Below, piece by piece: positions 9,404 to 17,580 of a stretch of 42,660 bases of DNA. A model generated the notes under the pieces. It was not told where the DNA came from, made no database searches, and was given only the letters and a program-made list of their open reading frames with translations. The first letter of the stretch is position 1, and the number at the start of each line of letters is the position of its first letter. The stretch lies in contig JAFLBE010000037.1 in NCBI GenBank assembly GCA_017303995.1, positions 1 to 42,660 on the forward strand, read 5' to 3'. The DNA comes from Bacteroidota bacterium. Its GTDB lineage: Bacteria > Bacteroidota > JABWAT01. Position numbers and translations under genes: made by a program.

Positions 9404-9420
9404 GGGAATTGCCAGGGACA

Positions 9421-9692
9421 GGTGACGAGGGACAAGGGACTAAAATACCAGTGGCAGGTGACGGGGGACGAGGGACTAAAATACCAGTGGCAGGTGACGG
9501 GGGACGAGGGACTAAAATACCAGTGACAGGTGACGAGGGACAAGGGACTAAAATACCAGTGACAGGTGACGAGGGACAAGGGACTAAAATACCAGTGACA
9601 GGTGACGAGGGACGAGGGACGAAAATACCAGTGACAGGTGACGGGGGACGAGGGACGAAAATACCAGTGACAGGTGACGGGGGACGAGGGAT
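9421..9692. repeat. 36-bp tandem repeat, about 7.5 copies, upstream of recO
   Basis: Seven full 36-bp units begin at 9421, 9457, 9493, 9529, 9565, 9601 and 9637, plus a partial unit from 9673. Each starts GGTGACGRGGGACRAGGGAC and ends near AAAATACCAGTGRCA; units differ only at a few purine positions. Internally the unit looks built from 7-bp steps (AGGGACA/AGGGACT), 36 being five heptamers plus one base. Because 36 is a multiple of 3, long frames run through it on both strands; these are not considered genes. Confidence 0.97.
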
Positions 9693-9721
9693 CTGAAAGC
9701 TGTTAGGAATAATGCAATACG

Positions 9722-9777
9722 AAACCACCCCGTCCCGAAAGCTTTCGGGACCACCCCTCCTTTGAAAAAGGAGGGGA
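9722..9777. repeat. Bi-hairpin dispersed element (copy 1)
   Basis: Contains two adjacent palindromes, GTCCCGAAAGCTTTCGGGAC (9732-9751) and CCCCTCC...GGAGGGG (9754-9776), bordered by ACCACCCC. It is an inverted relative of the element at 40941-41005. It lies in the 513-bp gene-free stretch between recO and the lipase gene. Confidence 0.8.
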
Positions 9778-9808
9778 ATCTGGCAGGTAAAGTTAGTAAG
9801 AAATTTTC

Positions 9809-9838
9809 CGTACAGCGTAAAACGTACACCGTAAAACG
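9809..9838. repeat. Heptamer tandem repeat CGTACAN/CGTAAAA
   Basis: Four consecutive 7-bp units alternate CGTACAG, CGTAAAA, CGTACAC, CGTAAAA. A further small palindrome, CCCGATATGAATCGGG (9863-9878), follows in the same gap before the lipase gene. Confidence 0.75.
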
Positions 9839-9916
9839 GTATTTTAAACTTATAACTTACCACCCCGATATGAATCGGGATCTTCGCTTCGCCCGACTTG
9901 TTGCCTGTCACTGTTT

Positions 9917-10876
9917 TCATTCCCAACGGAGAATTTCAGTTTCATCTTCGTGAATCCAGGAATGGGTTTCCGGCTTCCAGAATGATTTCAGGTGATTTAA
10001 AAAAGATCGTTTTTTCTTGATGGCTTTAAAAATTGCAGCTTTTTGGCGCATTGTTTCGTTGTAGCCAACCCGTATAAGATTGTCAAACTCAGTATAATCT
10101 GTCCAGTCAACATCCTGAACAGCGGGCCTGATAACCAAATCAGAATCTTCAAGCAACTTTGCCCGGTAATTGGATTGAAGAATGTCATCTTTTCTGATGA
10201 GGATTTCGAGGCCGGTTTCTGGGTGTTTTGGAAGGGGGGCCGGAACTTTTGAAACATCAACACCGATAATCACATTCATGCCATGGTGACAAAAGGGTCT
10301 TACCGGAATCAGATCTGTCACCTCTCCATCAACTAATAAATAGTTTTTATGCAAAACAGGTGGCATCATTCCGGTAATGGAAGCACTGGCGACTATTGCA
10401 GGAACAACTTTTCCGGAAGTAATTGCAACTGATTTACCGGTGATCAGATCGGTAGTCATTGCTGCAAACGGAATGCTGAGATCTTCAAAATTTGAGTTTT
10501 CAGGGAAGAAAAACCGGATAAGTTCTTCAAACCCTTTTCCATCGTAATAAAAAGGTTTGGTGAGAAAGTTTCCCTTCATCATCAGAACTTTAACAGATGA
10601 TTTCAGATTCGCCCAAAGGGATTCATCGTGCTTGCCGAAGGTGGAAATAAATTCGTTTTCTCTGAAACCATCCCAACGGAAAAGTTCACGGAAGGCAGCT
10701 TCCGTTTTTTCAGCGGATCCGGATTTTGCATAAACCCCGCCAACAAAAGCACCCATGCTGGTCCCGGAAATATGGGTGGGTCGAATTCCCATTTCTTCAA
10801 GAGCTTTTAGTACGCCAATGTGGGCAAAACCACGTGCGCCGCCGCCGCCAAGAGCTAAAATCAGTCGTTGTTTCAT
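9917..10876 (-). CDS. Patatin-like phospholipase (RssA-type)
   Basis: A 319-aa lipolytic acyl hydrolase of the patatin family. Numbered from the ATG at 10876: the oxyanion-hole loop GGGGARGFAH (residues 10-19), the nucleophile elbow GTSMG with Ser40, and the partner Asp183 in LLVDGEVTDLIPV. Domain order and length match bacterial RssA/YlbK-like members. The frame extends to 10909, but the family starts just before LILALGGGG, so the internal ATG is preferred. A basic C-terminal tail follows the catalytic domain. Substrate and location (cytosolic or peripheral membrane) are unknown. Confidence 0.92.
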   Translation of the reverse strand: MKQRLILALGGGGARGFAHIGVLKALEEMGIRPTHISGTSMGAFVGGVYAKSGSAEKTEAAFRELFRWDGFRENEFISTFGKHDESLWANLKSSVKVLMMKGNFLTKPFYYDGKGFEELIRFFFPENSNFEDLSIPFAAMTTDLITGKSVAITSGKVVPAIVASASITGMMPPVLHKNYLLVDGEVTDLIPVRPFCHHGMNVIIGVDVSKVPAPLPKHPETGLEILIRKDDILQSNYRAKLLEDSDLVIRPAVQDVDWTDYTEFDNLIRVGYNETMRQKAAIFKAIKKKRSFLNHLKSFWKPETHSWIHEDETEILRWE

Positions 10877-10997
10877 AAGAATGAAGATACGGAATAATTC
10901 GGTTACCACCGAGGTTCAGGGTGTCGCAGAGAGGAATTTCTGCGCACCAAAGGAACCAGATTGTGTCGGTTCTCCCGAAAATCTTTTTGCGGGATAA

Positions 10998-11040
10998 GGA
11001 TCTCCCCTTTTTTAAAGGGGAGATGCCGAAGGCAGAGGCG
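10998..11040. repeat. Short palindromic element TCTCCCC/GGGGAGA
   Basis: The hairpin TCTCCCC-TTTTTTAAA-GGGGAGA at 11001-11023 is followed by GCCGAAGGCAGAGGCG. It has the look of a dispersed intergenic repeat and lies between the lipase promoter side and the 3' end of trpB2, where it could also act as a terminator. Confidence 0.65.
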
Positions 11041-11075
11041 TTTGATTTCGACGTGCAAATCTGACTAAACCCAAA

Positions 11076-12443
11076 TCAGATTTTCGGATAATCGGCCAGT
11101 TCTTTAATTCCCGATTTCAAATCTTCCTGAGTTAACACATGATCATGAAGTTTGCCATCGAAATAATCCTGATAAGCCTGCATATCGAGAAAACCGTGTC
11201 CGCACAGATTAAAGAGAATGGTCGGTGAAGTACCAGCTTCTTTTGCTTTTTGTACCTCACGGAAAACCTGAGCAATTCCGTGGGTTGCTTCAGGAGCAGG
11301 AATAATTCCTTCTGCCTTGGCGAAAGTTACACCGGCTTCAAAACATTCCAATTGCTGAATTGCAACAGCTTCGATCAGATTATCACGCAAGAGCTGGCTG
11401 CAGAGAACACTGGCACCGTGGTAACGAAGTCCGCCGGCATGAATGGCAGCAGGACGGAAGTTATGTCCGAGTGTGTACATTGGGAGAAGTGGCGTGTAAC
11501 CTGCAGAATCGCCAAAGTCATAACGAAATTCACCTTGTGTCAGTTTTGGGCAGGAAGCCGGTTCAACGGCAACGGCTCTGACCTTTTTCCCGTGAAGTAA
11601 ATTCTGACGGAGAAACGGAAAGGAGATCCCAGCAAAATTGGATCCGCCACCCAGCGGTGCAATCACAACATCAGGGAAATCACCTGCTTTTTCCATCTGA
11701 AGCAAACATTCTTCACCGATAATGGTTTGATGAAGCAGAACGTGATTCAGAACTGAACCAAGGGCATATTTGGTGTGATCATTTTGGACAGCCATTTCAA
11801 TGGCTTCAGAAATTGCAATTCCAAGACTTCCTGATGTAGTTGGATCTGAAGCCAGAATATTCCGTCCGGCTTGCGTACGGTCAGAAGGTGACGCATAAAC
11901 ATTGGCGCCATACGAATTCATGATGGCTTTACGGTAAGGTTTTTGGTCGTAACTGATTCTGACCATGTACACATCACATTCCATCCCGAACATGTTGCAG
12001 GCAAAAGAAAGTGCTGTTCCCCACTGGCCTGCGCCGGTTTCTGTCGTAATTTTTTTCACACCCTCCATTTTGTTGTAGTAAGCCTGGGCAACGGCGGTAT
12101 TGGTTTTGTGCGATCCGCTCGGACTTACCCCTTCGTACTTGTAGTAAATTTTGGCGGTTGTGTCGAGCAATTTTTCCAGACGGTGAGCACGGAACATGGG
12201 TGTCGGGCGCCAGAGTTTATAAATTTCTCTCACTTCATCAGGGATTTCAATAAACCGTTCCTTTGAGACTTCCTGTTTGATCAGTTCCATCGGGAAAAGC
12301 GGCGCCAAATCCTGCGGACCAACCGGTTGTTTGGTTCCGGGATGCAGTGGCGGAAGAGTTGGATTTGGCATATCTGCCTGAATATTATACCAGTTACGGG
12401 GAATTTCATTTTCTGTCAGGAGGATTTTATAAGGTACAGACAT
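11076..12443 (-). CDS. Tryptophan synthase beta chain, TrpB2 type
   Basis: A 455-aa pyridoxal-phosphate enzyme of the TrpB2 (TrpB-like) subgroup, which makes tryptophan from indole and serine, usually without a tightly associated alpha subunit. The PLP lysine lies in SPSGSHKTNTA (about residue 113), and GAGQWGTAL, the glycine-rich phosphate loop GGGSNFAG and LCGHGFLDM are all present. The long N-terminal extension (PRNWYNIQADMPNP) is diagnostic of TrpB2. Two ATGs lie 6 bp apart; GGAAG is 7 bp from the inner one and only 1 bp from the outer (12449), so the inner start is chosen. No other trp gene is nearby. Confidence 0.94.
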   Translation of the reverse strand: MSVPYKILLTENEIPRNWYNIQADMPNPTLPPLHPGTKQPVGPQDLAPLFPMELIKQEVSKERFIEIPDEVREIYKLWRPTPMFRAHRLEKLLDTTAKIYYKYEGVSPSGSHKTNTAVAQAYYNKMEGVKKITTETGAGQWGTALSFACNMFGMECDVYMVRISYDQKPYRKAIMNSYGANVYASPSDRTQAGRNILASDPTTSGSLGIAISEAIEMAVQNDHTKYALGSVLNHVLLHQTIIGEECLLQMEKAGDFPDVVIAPLGGGSNFAGISFPFLRQNLLHGKKVRAVAVEPASCPKLTQGEFRYDFGDSAGYTPLLPMYTLGHNFRPAAIHAGGLRYHGASVLCSQLLRDNLIEAVAIQQLECFEAGVTFAKAEGIIPAPEATHGIAQVFREVQKAKEAGTSPTILFNLCGHGFLDMQAYQDYFDGKLHDHVLTQEDLKSGIKELADYPKI

Positions 12444-12575
12444 GGACATGCTTCCGATTTTTGGTTAGGGATTAAGGTGATTCTGCTGTTATTTAAGTTA
12501 AACTTGCAGAATATTCGGGTTTGATCGGGAAAAAATCAAATCGGAAAAAAGGATTTAGGAAAAAACAGGGTTTTG

Positions 12576-12637
12576 GTATAAGGAATAAGGTGGGAAGAAA
12601 AGGTGTAAGGCTTAAGGCATAAGGAATAAGGTAAATG
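12576..12637. repeat. Degenerate 7-bp tandem repeat (GNNTAAG type)
   Basis: Successive heptamers GTATAAG, GAATAAG, an imperfect middle, then GTGTAAG, GCTTAAG, GCATAAG, GAATAAG. It lies 130 bp upstream of the trpB2 start on the minus strand. Confidence 0.75.
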
Positions 12638-12650
12638 CAAAACAAGAGAA

Positions 12651-12684
12651 GCTGTCATCCCGGCCCTTAAGGCGGGATGACAGC
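12651..12684. repeat. Hairpin GCTGTCATCCC/GGGATGACAGC
   Basis: An 11-bp perfect stem with a short loop, 32 bp beyond the stop of the VWA gene. There is no T-run in the direction of that gene, so it looks like a dispersed palindrome of the TCATCCC family rather than a classic terminator. Confidence 0.75.
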
Positions 12685-12716
12685 AATTTGATTTTTCCGA
12701 TCAGCCAAAACCCAAT

Positions 12717-14633
12717 TTACCTTCTTCCTTCAAGCCGGGAATTTTTCATCAGTTTATATTTTTCGACCAAAGTCAGAAATTCTTTCCTGTACCCATTCTT
12801 GTCTGAACCGGAAGCCAGTGTACCCCGGGAATAAACAGAACTCAAATTGGCTTTTCCTTTATTTGCAGAATCCCGTAAAATCAAACCAAATTCAGCAACC
12901 GAGGAAACAAAACGAAAGGTTTCAGAAGCTTTTTCCATATCAGCACGGTCATCCATTAAAATTGAAGCAATTTCCTGACTGACTGAATCATCCGGATTTT
13001 TATACCTGATTTTTACGGTTAAAAGTTCATTGGTAGTAAAAGCTGATTTTTTAATTTCTGTTTGAACATACTTACTGTCTGATGGTTGATTCTGCTTTCC
13101 CTTCACAGGAAATATTTCATAAATGGCGGTGACTTCATGACCAGAACCCACTTCACCGGCATCTTTTTTATCATCCTTGAAATCTTCCTTGTTCAGCATC
13201 CGGTTTTCGTACCCAACCAGACGGAATGAATCCACTTTGGCCGGATTGAATTCAACCTGAAATTTGACGTCTTTGGCAATTGTCACCAGCGTAGACTGCA
13301 TTTCATCAATCAAAATCTTTTTTGCTTCCAGAATATTGTCGATGTACCCGTGATTTCCGTTTCCCTTATCCGCCAGTTCCTGAAGCAGTTCATCACGATA
13401 ATTGCCATCACCGAAACCGAGCGCTGTCAGGAAAATCCCTGACTTCCGTTTGGATTCTATATATTTTGTCAATTCAGAGGTGCTTGATATTCCCACATTA
13501 AAATCACCGTCGGTGGCCAGAATGATCCGGTTATTTCCATTTTTGAGGAAGTTTTTTTCAGCAACTTCATAGGCCAGCTTCACCCCTTCACCACCGGCAG
13601 TTGATCCGCCGGCTCGCAGACTTTTTATCGCCTCACGAATCGTTTCCTTTTCACTGACTGGGGTTGAGGGGAGTACAAGACCTGCAGCACCGGCATATAC
13701 CACAATGGCGATCCTGTCTTTGGGTGCCAGGTTTTCAAGCAGCATATTCATCGACATCTGTACAAGCGGCAATTTATCATGTGCATTCATTGAGCCTGAA
13801 ACATCCAACAGAAAAACCAGATTGTTGGGTTTCACTTCGGTTATTTTTCTGCCCTGAATGCCTATCAGAACCAGATTGTGTTCAGTATTCCACGGACAGG
13901 AAGCATACTCGGTTGTGATTGAAAATGGCTTTTCATCTTTTGGGGCGGGATACGCATAGGGAAAGTAATTGATCATTTCTTCAATCCGGATTGCACCTGC
14001 ATCGGGAATTTGATTCTGGTTGATAAACCGGCGGATGGTTGAATAGGCAGCCCGGTCAACATCAGCGCTAAACGTCGAGAAATTATTTTCCTGAGCTGAA
14101 AGCATCCGGTTTTCATTGATGGCAGCATATTTTTCGGTGTTGCTGTTTGGAATAAACTCGTTTTCAGGAGAACCACTCCGACCCAAAAATGCGCCGGAAA
14201 TGCCTGTTCTGCTTCTACCAGCCAAAGTTGCGAGCATGGCTGAGGCTTGGTTGGATACGCCTTCCAAAATTTCCATTTTCCTTTTTTCGGCAAGAAAGGC
14301 CTGGTCCTGCTCTTTATTGGATGAGATCCTTTCAAGCGAAATGTCCAAATTTTTAATTTTACCGGGGATGATGTTGACCCCCGTTACTGTCGTCGTTTCA
14401 TATCCCGGAGAAGAAACGGACAGGGTGTAAATTCCTTCAGGAATGCCGTTGAAGCTATATACGCCGTTTCTGGCCGAAACCAAACTCAACTTGCTGCCGT
14501 TCAGGGTAAGTTTAACAGAATCAAGAACGGTTCCGGTGGAAACATCTGAAATTTTCCCTTTCAGGATTCCTGTACCTGAAAAACAGGAAATAGTTAAAAA
14601 GGAAAAGATGAAAAGGGAAAGTATTTTTTTCAT
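12717..14633 (-). CDS. VWA domain protein with carboxypeptidase-regulatory-like domain (YfbK-like)
   Basis: A 638-aa exported protein. Residues 1-19 form a signal peptide ending near a Cys (LTISC), a poor lipobox. Residues about 22-93 are a carboxypeptidase-regulatory-like beta-sandwich (GILKGKISDVSTGTVLDSVK, SPGYETTTV). Next comes the short conserved region preceding such VWA domains (FSTFSADVDRAAYSTIRRF), then a von Willebrand A domain with an intact MIDAS start DVSGSMN and TDGDFNVG, and a C-terminal DUF3520-like region (SVAEFGLILRDS). AGGTGG precedes the ATG. Such proteins are thought to act in metal-dependent adhesion or complex assembly in the envelope; the partner is unknown. Confidence 0.9.
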   Translation of the reverse strand: MKKILSLFIFSFLTISCFSGTGILKGKISDVSTGTVLDSVKLTLNGSKLSLVSARNGVYSFNGIPEGIYTLSVSSPGYETTTVTGVNIIPGKIKNLDISLERISSNKEQDQAFLAEKRKMEILEGVSNQASAMLATLAGRSRTGISGAFLGRSGSPENEFIPNSNTEKYAAINENRMLSAQENNFSTFSADVDRAAYSTIRRFINQNQIPDAGAIRIEEMINYFPYAYPAPKDEKPFSITTEYASCPWNTEHNLVLIGIQGRKITEVKPNNLVFLLDVSGSMNAHDKLPLVQMSMNMLLENLAPKDRIAIVVYAGAAGLVLPSTPVSEKETIREAIKSLRAGGSTAGGEGVKLAYEVAEKNFLKNGNNRIILATDGDFNVGISSTSELTKYIESKRKSGIFLTALGFGDGNYRDELLQELADKGNGNHGYIDNILEAKKILIDEMQSTLVTIAKDVKFQVEFNPAKVDSFRLVGYENRMLNKEDFKDDKKDAGEVGSGHEVTAIYEIFPVKGKQNQPSDSKYVQTEIKKSAFTTNELLTVKIRYKNPDDSVSQEIASILMDDRADMEKASETFRFVSSVAEFGLILRDSANKGKANLSSVYSRGTLASGSDKNGYRKEFLTLVEKYKLMKNSRLEGRR

Positions 14634-14760
14634 AAAACCACCTGCTTGAATTGGGATTGCAGATGATTCTACACCGGAACCTGGTCAGGGTTCCTGAAAA
14701 TGATACTGAGGGGGAAGTAAAATACCCTTAAGGGGAATTAAGTCGGGAGAAATTTCGGAG

Positions 14761-14792
14761 TGTTCATCCCGGTCGGCTGACCGGGATGAACA
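14761..14792. terminator. Perfect 14-bp hairpin after the dienelactone hydrolase gene
   Basis: TGTTCATCCCGGTC, loop GGCT, then the exact complement, 10 bp past the stop of the minus-strand hydrolase gene. Position suggests transcript-end function; sequence links it to the TCATCCCG palindrome family elsewhere in the window. No T-run follows. Confidence 0.6.
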
Positions 14793-14802
14793 TAAACAAC
14801 AA

Positions 14803-15663
14803 TTACTTTATACGTTTTACCAGAAAGTCCAAAGCTTTCTTATGAGCATCTTCAGCAAATTCCTTGTTGTGCTTTGGGTTACTCGGATTTGCAAAAGCAT
14901 GATCAGCTTCGTACCAGAATGAAGTCACGTTTTTTCCAGCTGTTTTCATAGCCGCCTCAAAACCGGCAATCATTTCCTTATTGATCCATTTGTCGTTGGA
15001 CGCATAAATTCCGAGTACATCTGCGTTGAGGTTTTTTAGTTTTTCCGGATCTGATTCCGGCTGACCGTAATACAACACACAACCACCGGCCTGTTTGCCA
15101 GCCAGAAGAGAAGATTGTAATGACCATCCGCCGCCGAAACACCAGCCAATTGTTAGAATTGTTGATTTTTCACCGGAAAAAGCAATTGCTCCTTTGATGA
15201 TTGATTGAGCACGTTCTGTTTTTACAGCACCCATATAAGCACCGGCAGAATCACGGGTTGTGGCAACTTTTCCGTCATATAAATCGAGTGCCATGACATT
15301 TACATTTTTCAGTTCAGTGGCAAATCGTTCTGCTTCCTGTTTGATGTAATCGTTCAGTCCCCACCATTCATGAATCACAAAAAGAGTGGTTGCGGATGGC
15401 TTTTCTGATTTGATAAAATAGGCAGAGGCTGTTTTTCCGTCTGGGGTCGGGTAAGTAATGACAGACCCGGCAGCAGGTTTTTCACCTTCAAAAGGTTGAG
15501 GCTCGTCGTGACTCATTTTAAAAGTCTCCTGGGTTGAAAAGGAAGCAAATTGAACGGTTGGATCGGAAGGTCCTGTTGCCGAAGCAGTGCAGCAGGAATG
15601 AGATTGGGAAAAACCGGTTGAAGAAAATCCGGCAAGGAGGAAAAAAGTAAAAATCGATTTCAT
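14803..15663 (-). CDS. Dienelactone hydrolase family protein, exported
   Basis: A 286-aa alpha/beta hydrolase of the dienelactone hydrolase family, hydrolysing esters or lactones. The N-terminal 20 residues form a signal peptide, so it acts in the envelope. The triad is visible: Cys175 in GWCFGGGW (the DLH-type cysteine nucleophile), Asp224 in ASNDKWI and His255 in EADHAFAN. HEWWGLNDY (Glu99) matches the glutamate that polarises the cysteine in this family. Two adjacent cysteines follow the signal peptide. GGAG precedes the ATG. The native substrate is unknown. Confidence 0.92.
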   Translation of the reverse strand: MKSIFTFFLLAGFSSTGFSQSHSCCTASATGPSDPTVQFASFSTQETFKMSHDEPQPFEGEKPAAGSVITYPTPDGKTASAYFIKSEKPSATTLFVIHEWWGLNDYIKQEAERFATELKNVNVMALDLYDGKVATTRDSAGAYMGAVKTERAQSIIKGAIAFSGEKSTILTIGWCFGGGWSLQSSLLAGKQAGGCVLYYGQPESDPEKLKNLNADVLGIYASNDKWINKEMIAGFEAAMKTAGKNVTSFWYEADHAFANPSNPKHNKEFAEDAHKKALDFLVKRIK

Positions 15664-15802
15664 GAAAGGCTCCGTTGTTATTGATAGTGCAACAACAACG
15701 GAAACCTTTAAAATGTCTCCCGAAGGAATTTAATTTGAAGAATTTTAACCAGTAGAGAACGTGTTGTAAGTTTAGAATTCAATCCGTAATCCGAAACCAA
15801 CC

Positions 15803-17305
15803 TTACTCTGTTGCTGCTTTCAGTTTCTTCAGCAGAACAAGAACCATTCCTGCGCTGAGAAGTGAACAGATCACAAGAAGCAGGAAGAATTCCCACAATT
15901 CCCAGTTCTGGTAAAAACGGCCTACAAATCCTGAGAGATAATTACCGATTGCAGTGGCCATAAACCATCCGCCCATCATGAGACCTTTCATTCTTGGCGG
16001 TGCAACTTTTGAAACGAAGGATAGTCCCATCGGTGAGAGGAAGAGTTCAGCAATCGTCAGAACGAAGTAAGTTGAAATCAGGAAGTACGGTGTAACGGTG
16101 ACCGGAGAGGGATTACCGTTGAGGGAATAAACCGGCGGAAGACTAAAGGACGCAAACATCATGAGCAGGAAAGCAAGACCTGTTACCAGCATCCCGATCC
16201 CGATTTTTGCAGGTGAGGAAGGTTCAAGTCCGCGGCCGTTCATCCATCTGAAAATAAAAACAATCAGCGGTGTCATCAGCACGATAAACATGGCGTTGAA
16301 CGAAATAAACTGCTCAGGTGAAATTTCAGTGAGTGGTTCATTATTCATGGCCTGATAGGCAATGACACTTGCCCCGGCCAGAAGGAGTGCACCACCAGAC
16401 AGCTTGCTGTTTGTCGATGAATCGGTGCTGAAAAGAAGTCCTAATCCAATGAAAAAGGCGATAACGGCATGCAACCCAATAATGTTAAACAGAACTGCTG
16501 TAACCGGACCCACAAATTGATCGGTATAATTCTGTGCATAAAGTGAAAGGGCTGCACCATTTTGGTGAAACGCCATCCAGAAGAAAATCACGATCGTGAA
16601 AATGGTAATCAGAGCAACAATCCGGTCTTTTTCCTGTTTAGGCGTCAGAACCACATCTTTTTCTGAGTTGATTTTGTTTTTGGACTGGTAATCGGCGTCT
16701 GCATAATATTTCCGGAAAACCACAAAAATCAGAAGTGAAATCACCATTCCGATGGCTGCAATTCCGAACCCGGCATTGTATGCGGTGGCGAGACTGGTTC
16801 CGAGATCATTCTGGAAATAATTCCGGATTCCGGCAGCAGCCTGAGGCGCATAGAAAGCACCGATGTTAATCCCCATGTAGAAGATGTTAAATCCGGCATC
16901 TTTCAGAGAGCCGTCTTTATGGGCGTAAAGGTTACCCACCATTACTGATATATTGGCTTTAAAAAGCCCGTTACCGATAGCAACAACACCAAGTGCGATG
17001 TAAAGCTGAGTCACATCAGAGGTTGGGATCGCCATTAACGTATATCCGATTGCCAGGGTAATGGCACCCAGAATAATCGTCCGGCCGTAGCCCAGATAAT
17101 TATCGGCAATGTAACCACCAATAATCGGGGTGAAGTAAACAGCGGCCATGAAAATGCCCCAGACGTTGGTCACTTCCTGATTATCCCAGCCGAAAGCAGC
17201 ACCGAGATAAAAAACGAAAATGGCAACCATGGTGTAAAAACCGAACCGTTCCCACATTTCTGTGAAGAACAGAACGTAGAGTCCTTTTGGGTGTCCTTTG
17301 AACAT
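15803..17305 (-). CDS. POT/PTR2 family proton-coupled peptide transporter (copy 1)
   Basis: A 500-aa major-facilitator protein of the proton-dependent oligopeptide transporter family, importing di- and tripeptides. Family marks: FFTEMWERFGFYTM (the ExxER proton-coupling motif, residues 14-27), GGYIADNYLGYGR, FYMGINIGAF, and the late LSPMGLSFVSKVAP. About 14 hydrophobic segments are present. GGAG is well spaced before the ATG. A paralogue lies directly upstream on the same strand, about 270 bp away, separated by repeats. Confidence 0.94.
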   Translation of the reverse strand: MFKGHPKGLYVLFFTEMWERFGFYTMVAIFVFYLGAAFGWDNQEVTNVWGIFMAAVYFTPIIGGYIADNYLGYGRTIILGAITLAIGYTLMAIPTSDVTQLYIALGVVAIGNGLFKANISVMVGNLYAHKDGSLKDAGFNIFYMGINIGAFYAPQAAAGIRNYFQNDLGTSLATAYNAGFGIAAIGMVISLLIFVVFRKYYADADYQSKNKINSEKDVVLTPKQEKDRIVALITIFTIVIFFWMAFHQNGAALSLYAQNYTDQFVGPVTAVLFNIIGLHAVIAFFIGLGLLFSTDSSTNSKLSGGALLLAGASVIAYQAMNNEPLTEISPEQFISFNAMFIVLMTPLIVFIFRWMNGRGLEPSSPAKIGIGMLVTGLAFLLMMFASFSLPPVYSLNGNPSPVTVTPYFLISTYFVLTIAELFLSPMGLSFVSKVAPPRMKGLMMGGWFMATAIGNYLSGFVGRFYQNWELWEFFLLLVICSLLSAGMVLVLLKKLKAATE

Positions 17306-17336
17306 TCGAGCTCCGTATTTGTTGATTGAAAATTAA

Positions 17337-17385
17337 GAAGTTAGAAGATAGAAGACAGAAGTCAGGAGACAGAAGACAGGAGGAA
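17337..17385. repeat. Degenerate 7-bp tandem repeat (GAAGNNA type)
   Basis: Seven consecutive heptamers: GAAGTTA, GAAGATA, GAAGACA, GAAGTCA, GGAGACA, GAAGACA, GGAGGAA. It sits just upstream of the copy 1 POT gene start on the minus strand, in its leader or promoter. Confidence 0.8.
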
Positions 17386-17391
17386 AAAGAA

Positions 17392-17469
17392 CATCCCCCG
17401 CCCAAATACCGCTTACGGAATTTGGGCACCCCTCCGTCGAAAGCCGGATTTCCAACTTCAAAGGGGGAC
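17392..17469. repeat. Bi-hairpin dispersed element (copy 2, divergent)
   Basis: Contains GCCCAAATACCG...CGGAATTTGGGC (17400-17427) followed by ACCCCTCCG and closing AAAGGGGGA. Read on the minus strand it has the same order of hairpins as the element at 40941-41005, including a CCGTAAGCGG core. Confidence 0.6.
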
Positions 17470-17484
17470 TTATAAAAAGAATAT

Positions 17485-17551
17485 GAAAACGGGTCACTGA
17501 GCGGAGTCGAAGTGCCCCGTTTTCGTCCCTTGTCCCTCGTCCCTCGTCACC
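17485..17551. repeat. GAAAACGGG/CCCGTTTTC hairpin plus heptamer repeat
   Basis: The 9-bp stem GAAAACGGG (17485-17493) pairs with CCCGTTTTC (17516-17524) around a TCACTGAGCGGAGTCGAAGTG loop. It runs into heptamers CGTCCCT, TGTCCCT, CGTCCCT, CGTCACC (17524-17551), the reverse complement of the heptamers in the 36-bp repeat upstream of recO. Confidence 0.75.
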
Positions 17552-17580
17552 GAATTAAAAAGCCAAAGGCTTTTTAATTC
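17552..17580 (-). terminator. Intrinsic terminator of POT gene copy 2
   Basis: A perfect 13-bp palindrome GAATTAAAAAGCC, loop of three, then its complement. It overlaps the stop codon of the copy 2 transporter and ends in a T-run on the minus strand. Confidence 0.85.

Noticed and set aside
9421-9692. CRISPR array from the 36-bp repeat length
   Set aside because: Repeats abut directly with no spacers.
9331-9926. Long frames on both strands through the 36-bp repeat (GDGGRGTKIPVT- and PSPVTGILVPR-type repeats)
   Set aside because: The unit is 12 codons long, so any stop-free unit stays open. The frames have no ribosome binding site, overlap recO, and show no codon-level conservation.
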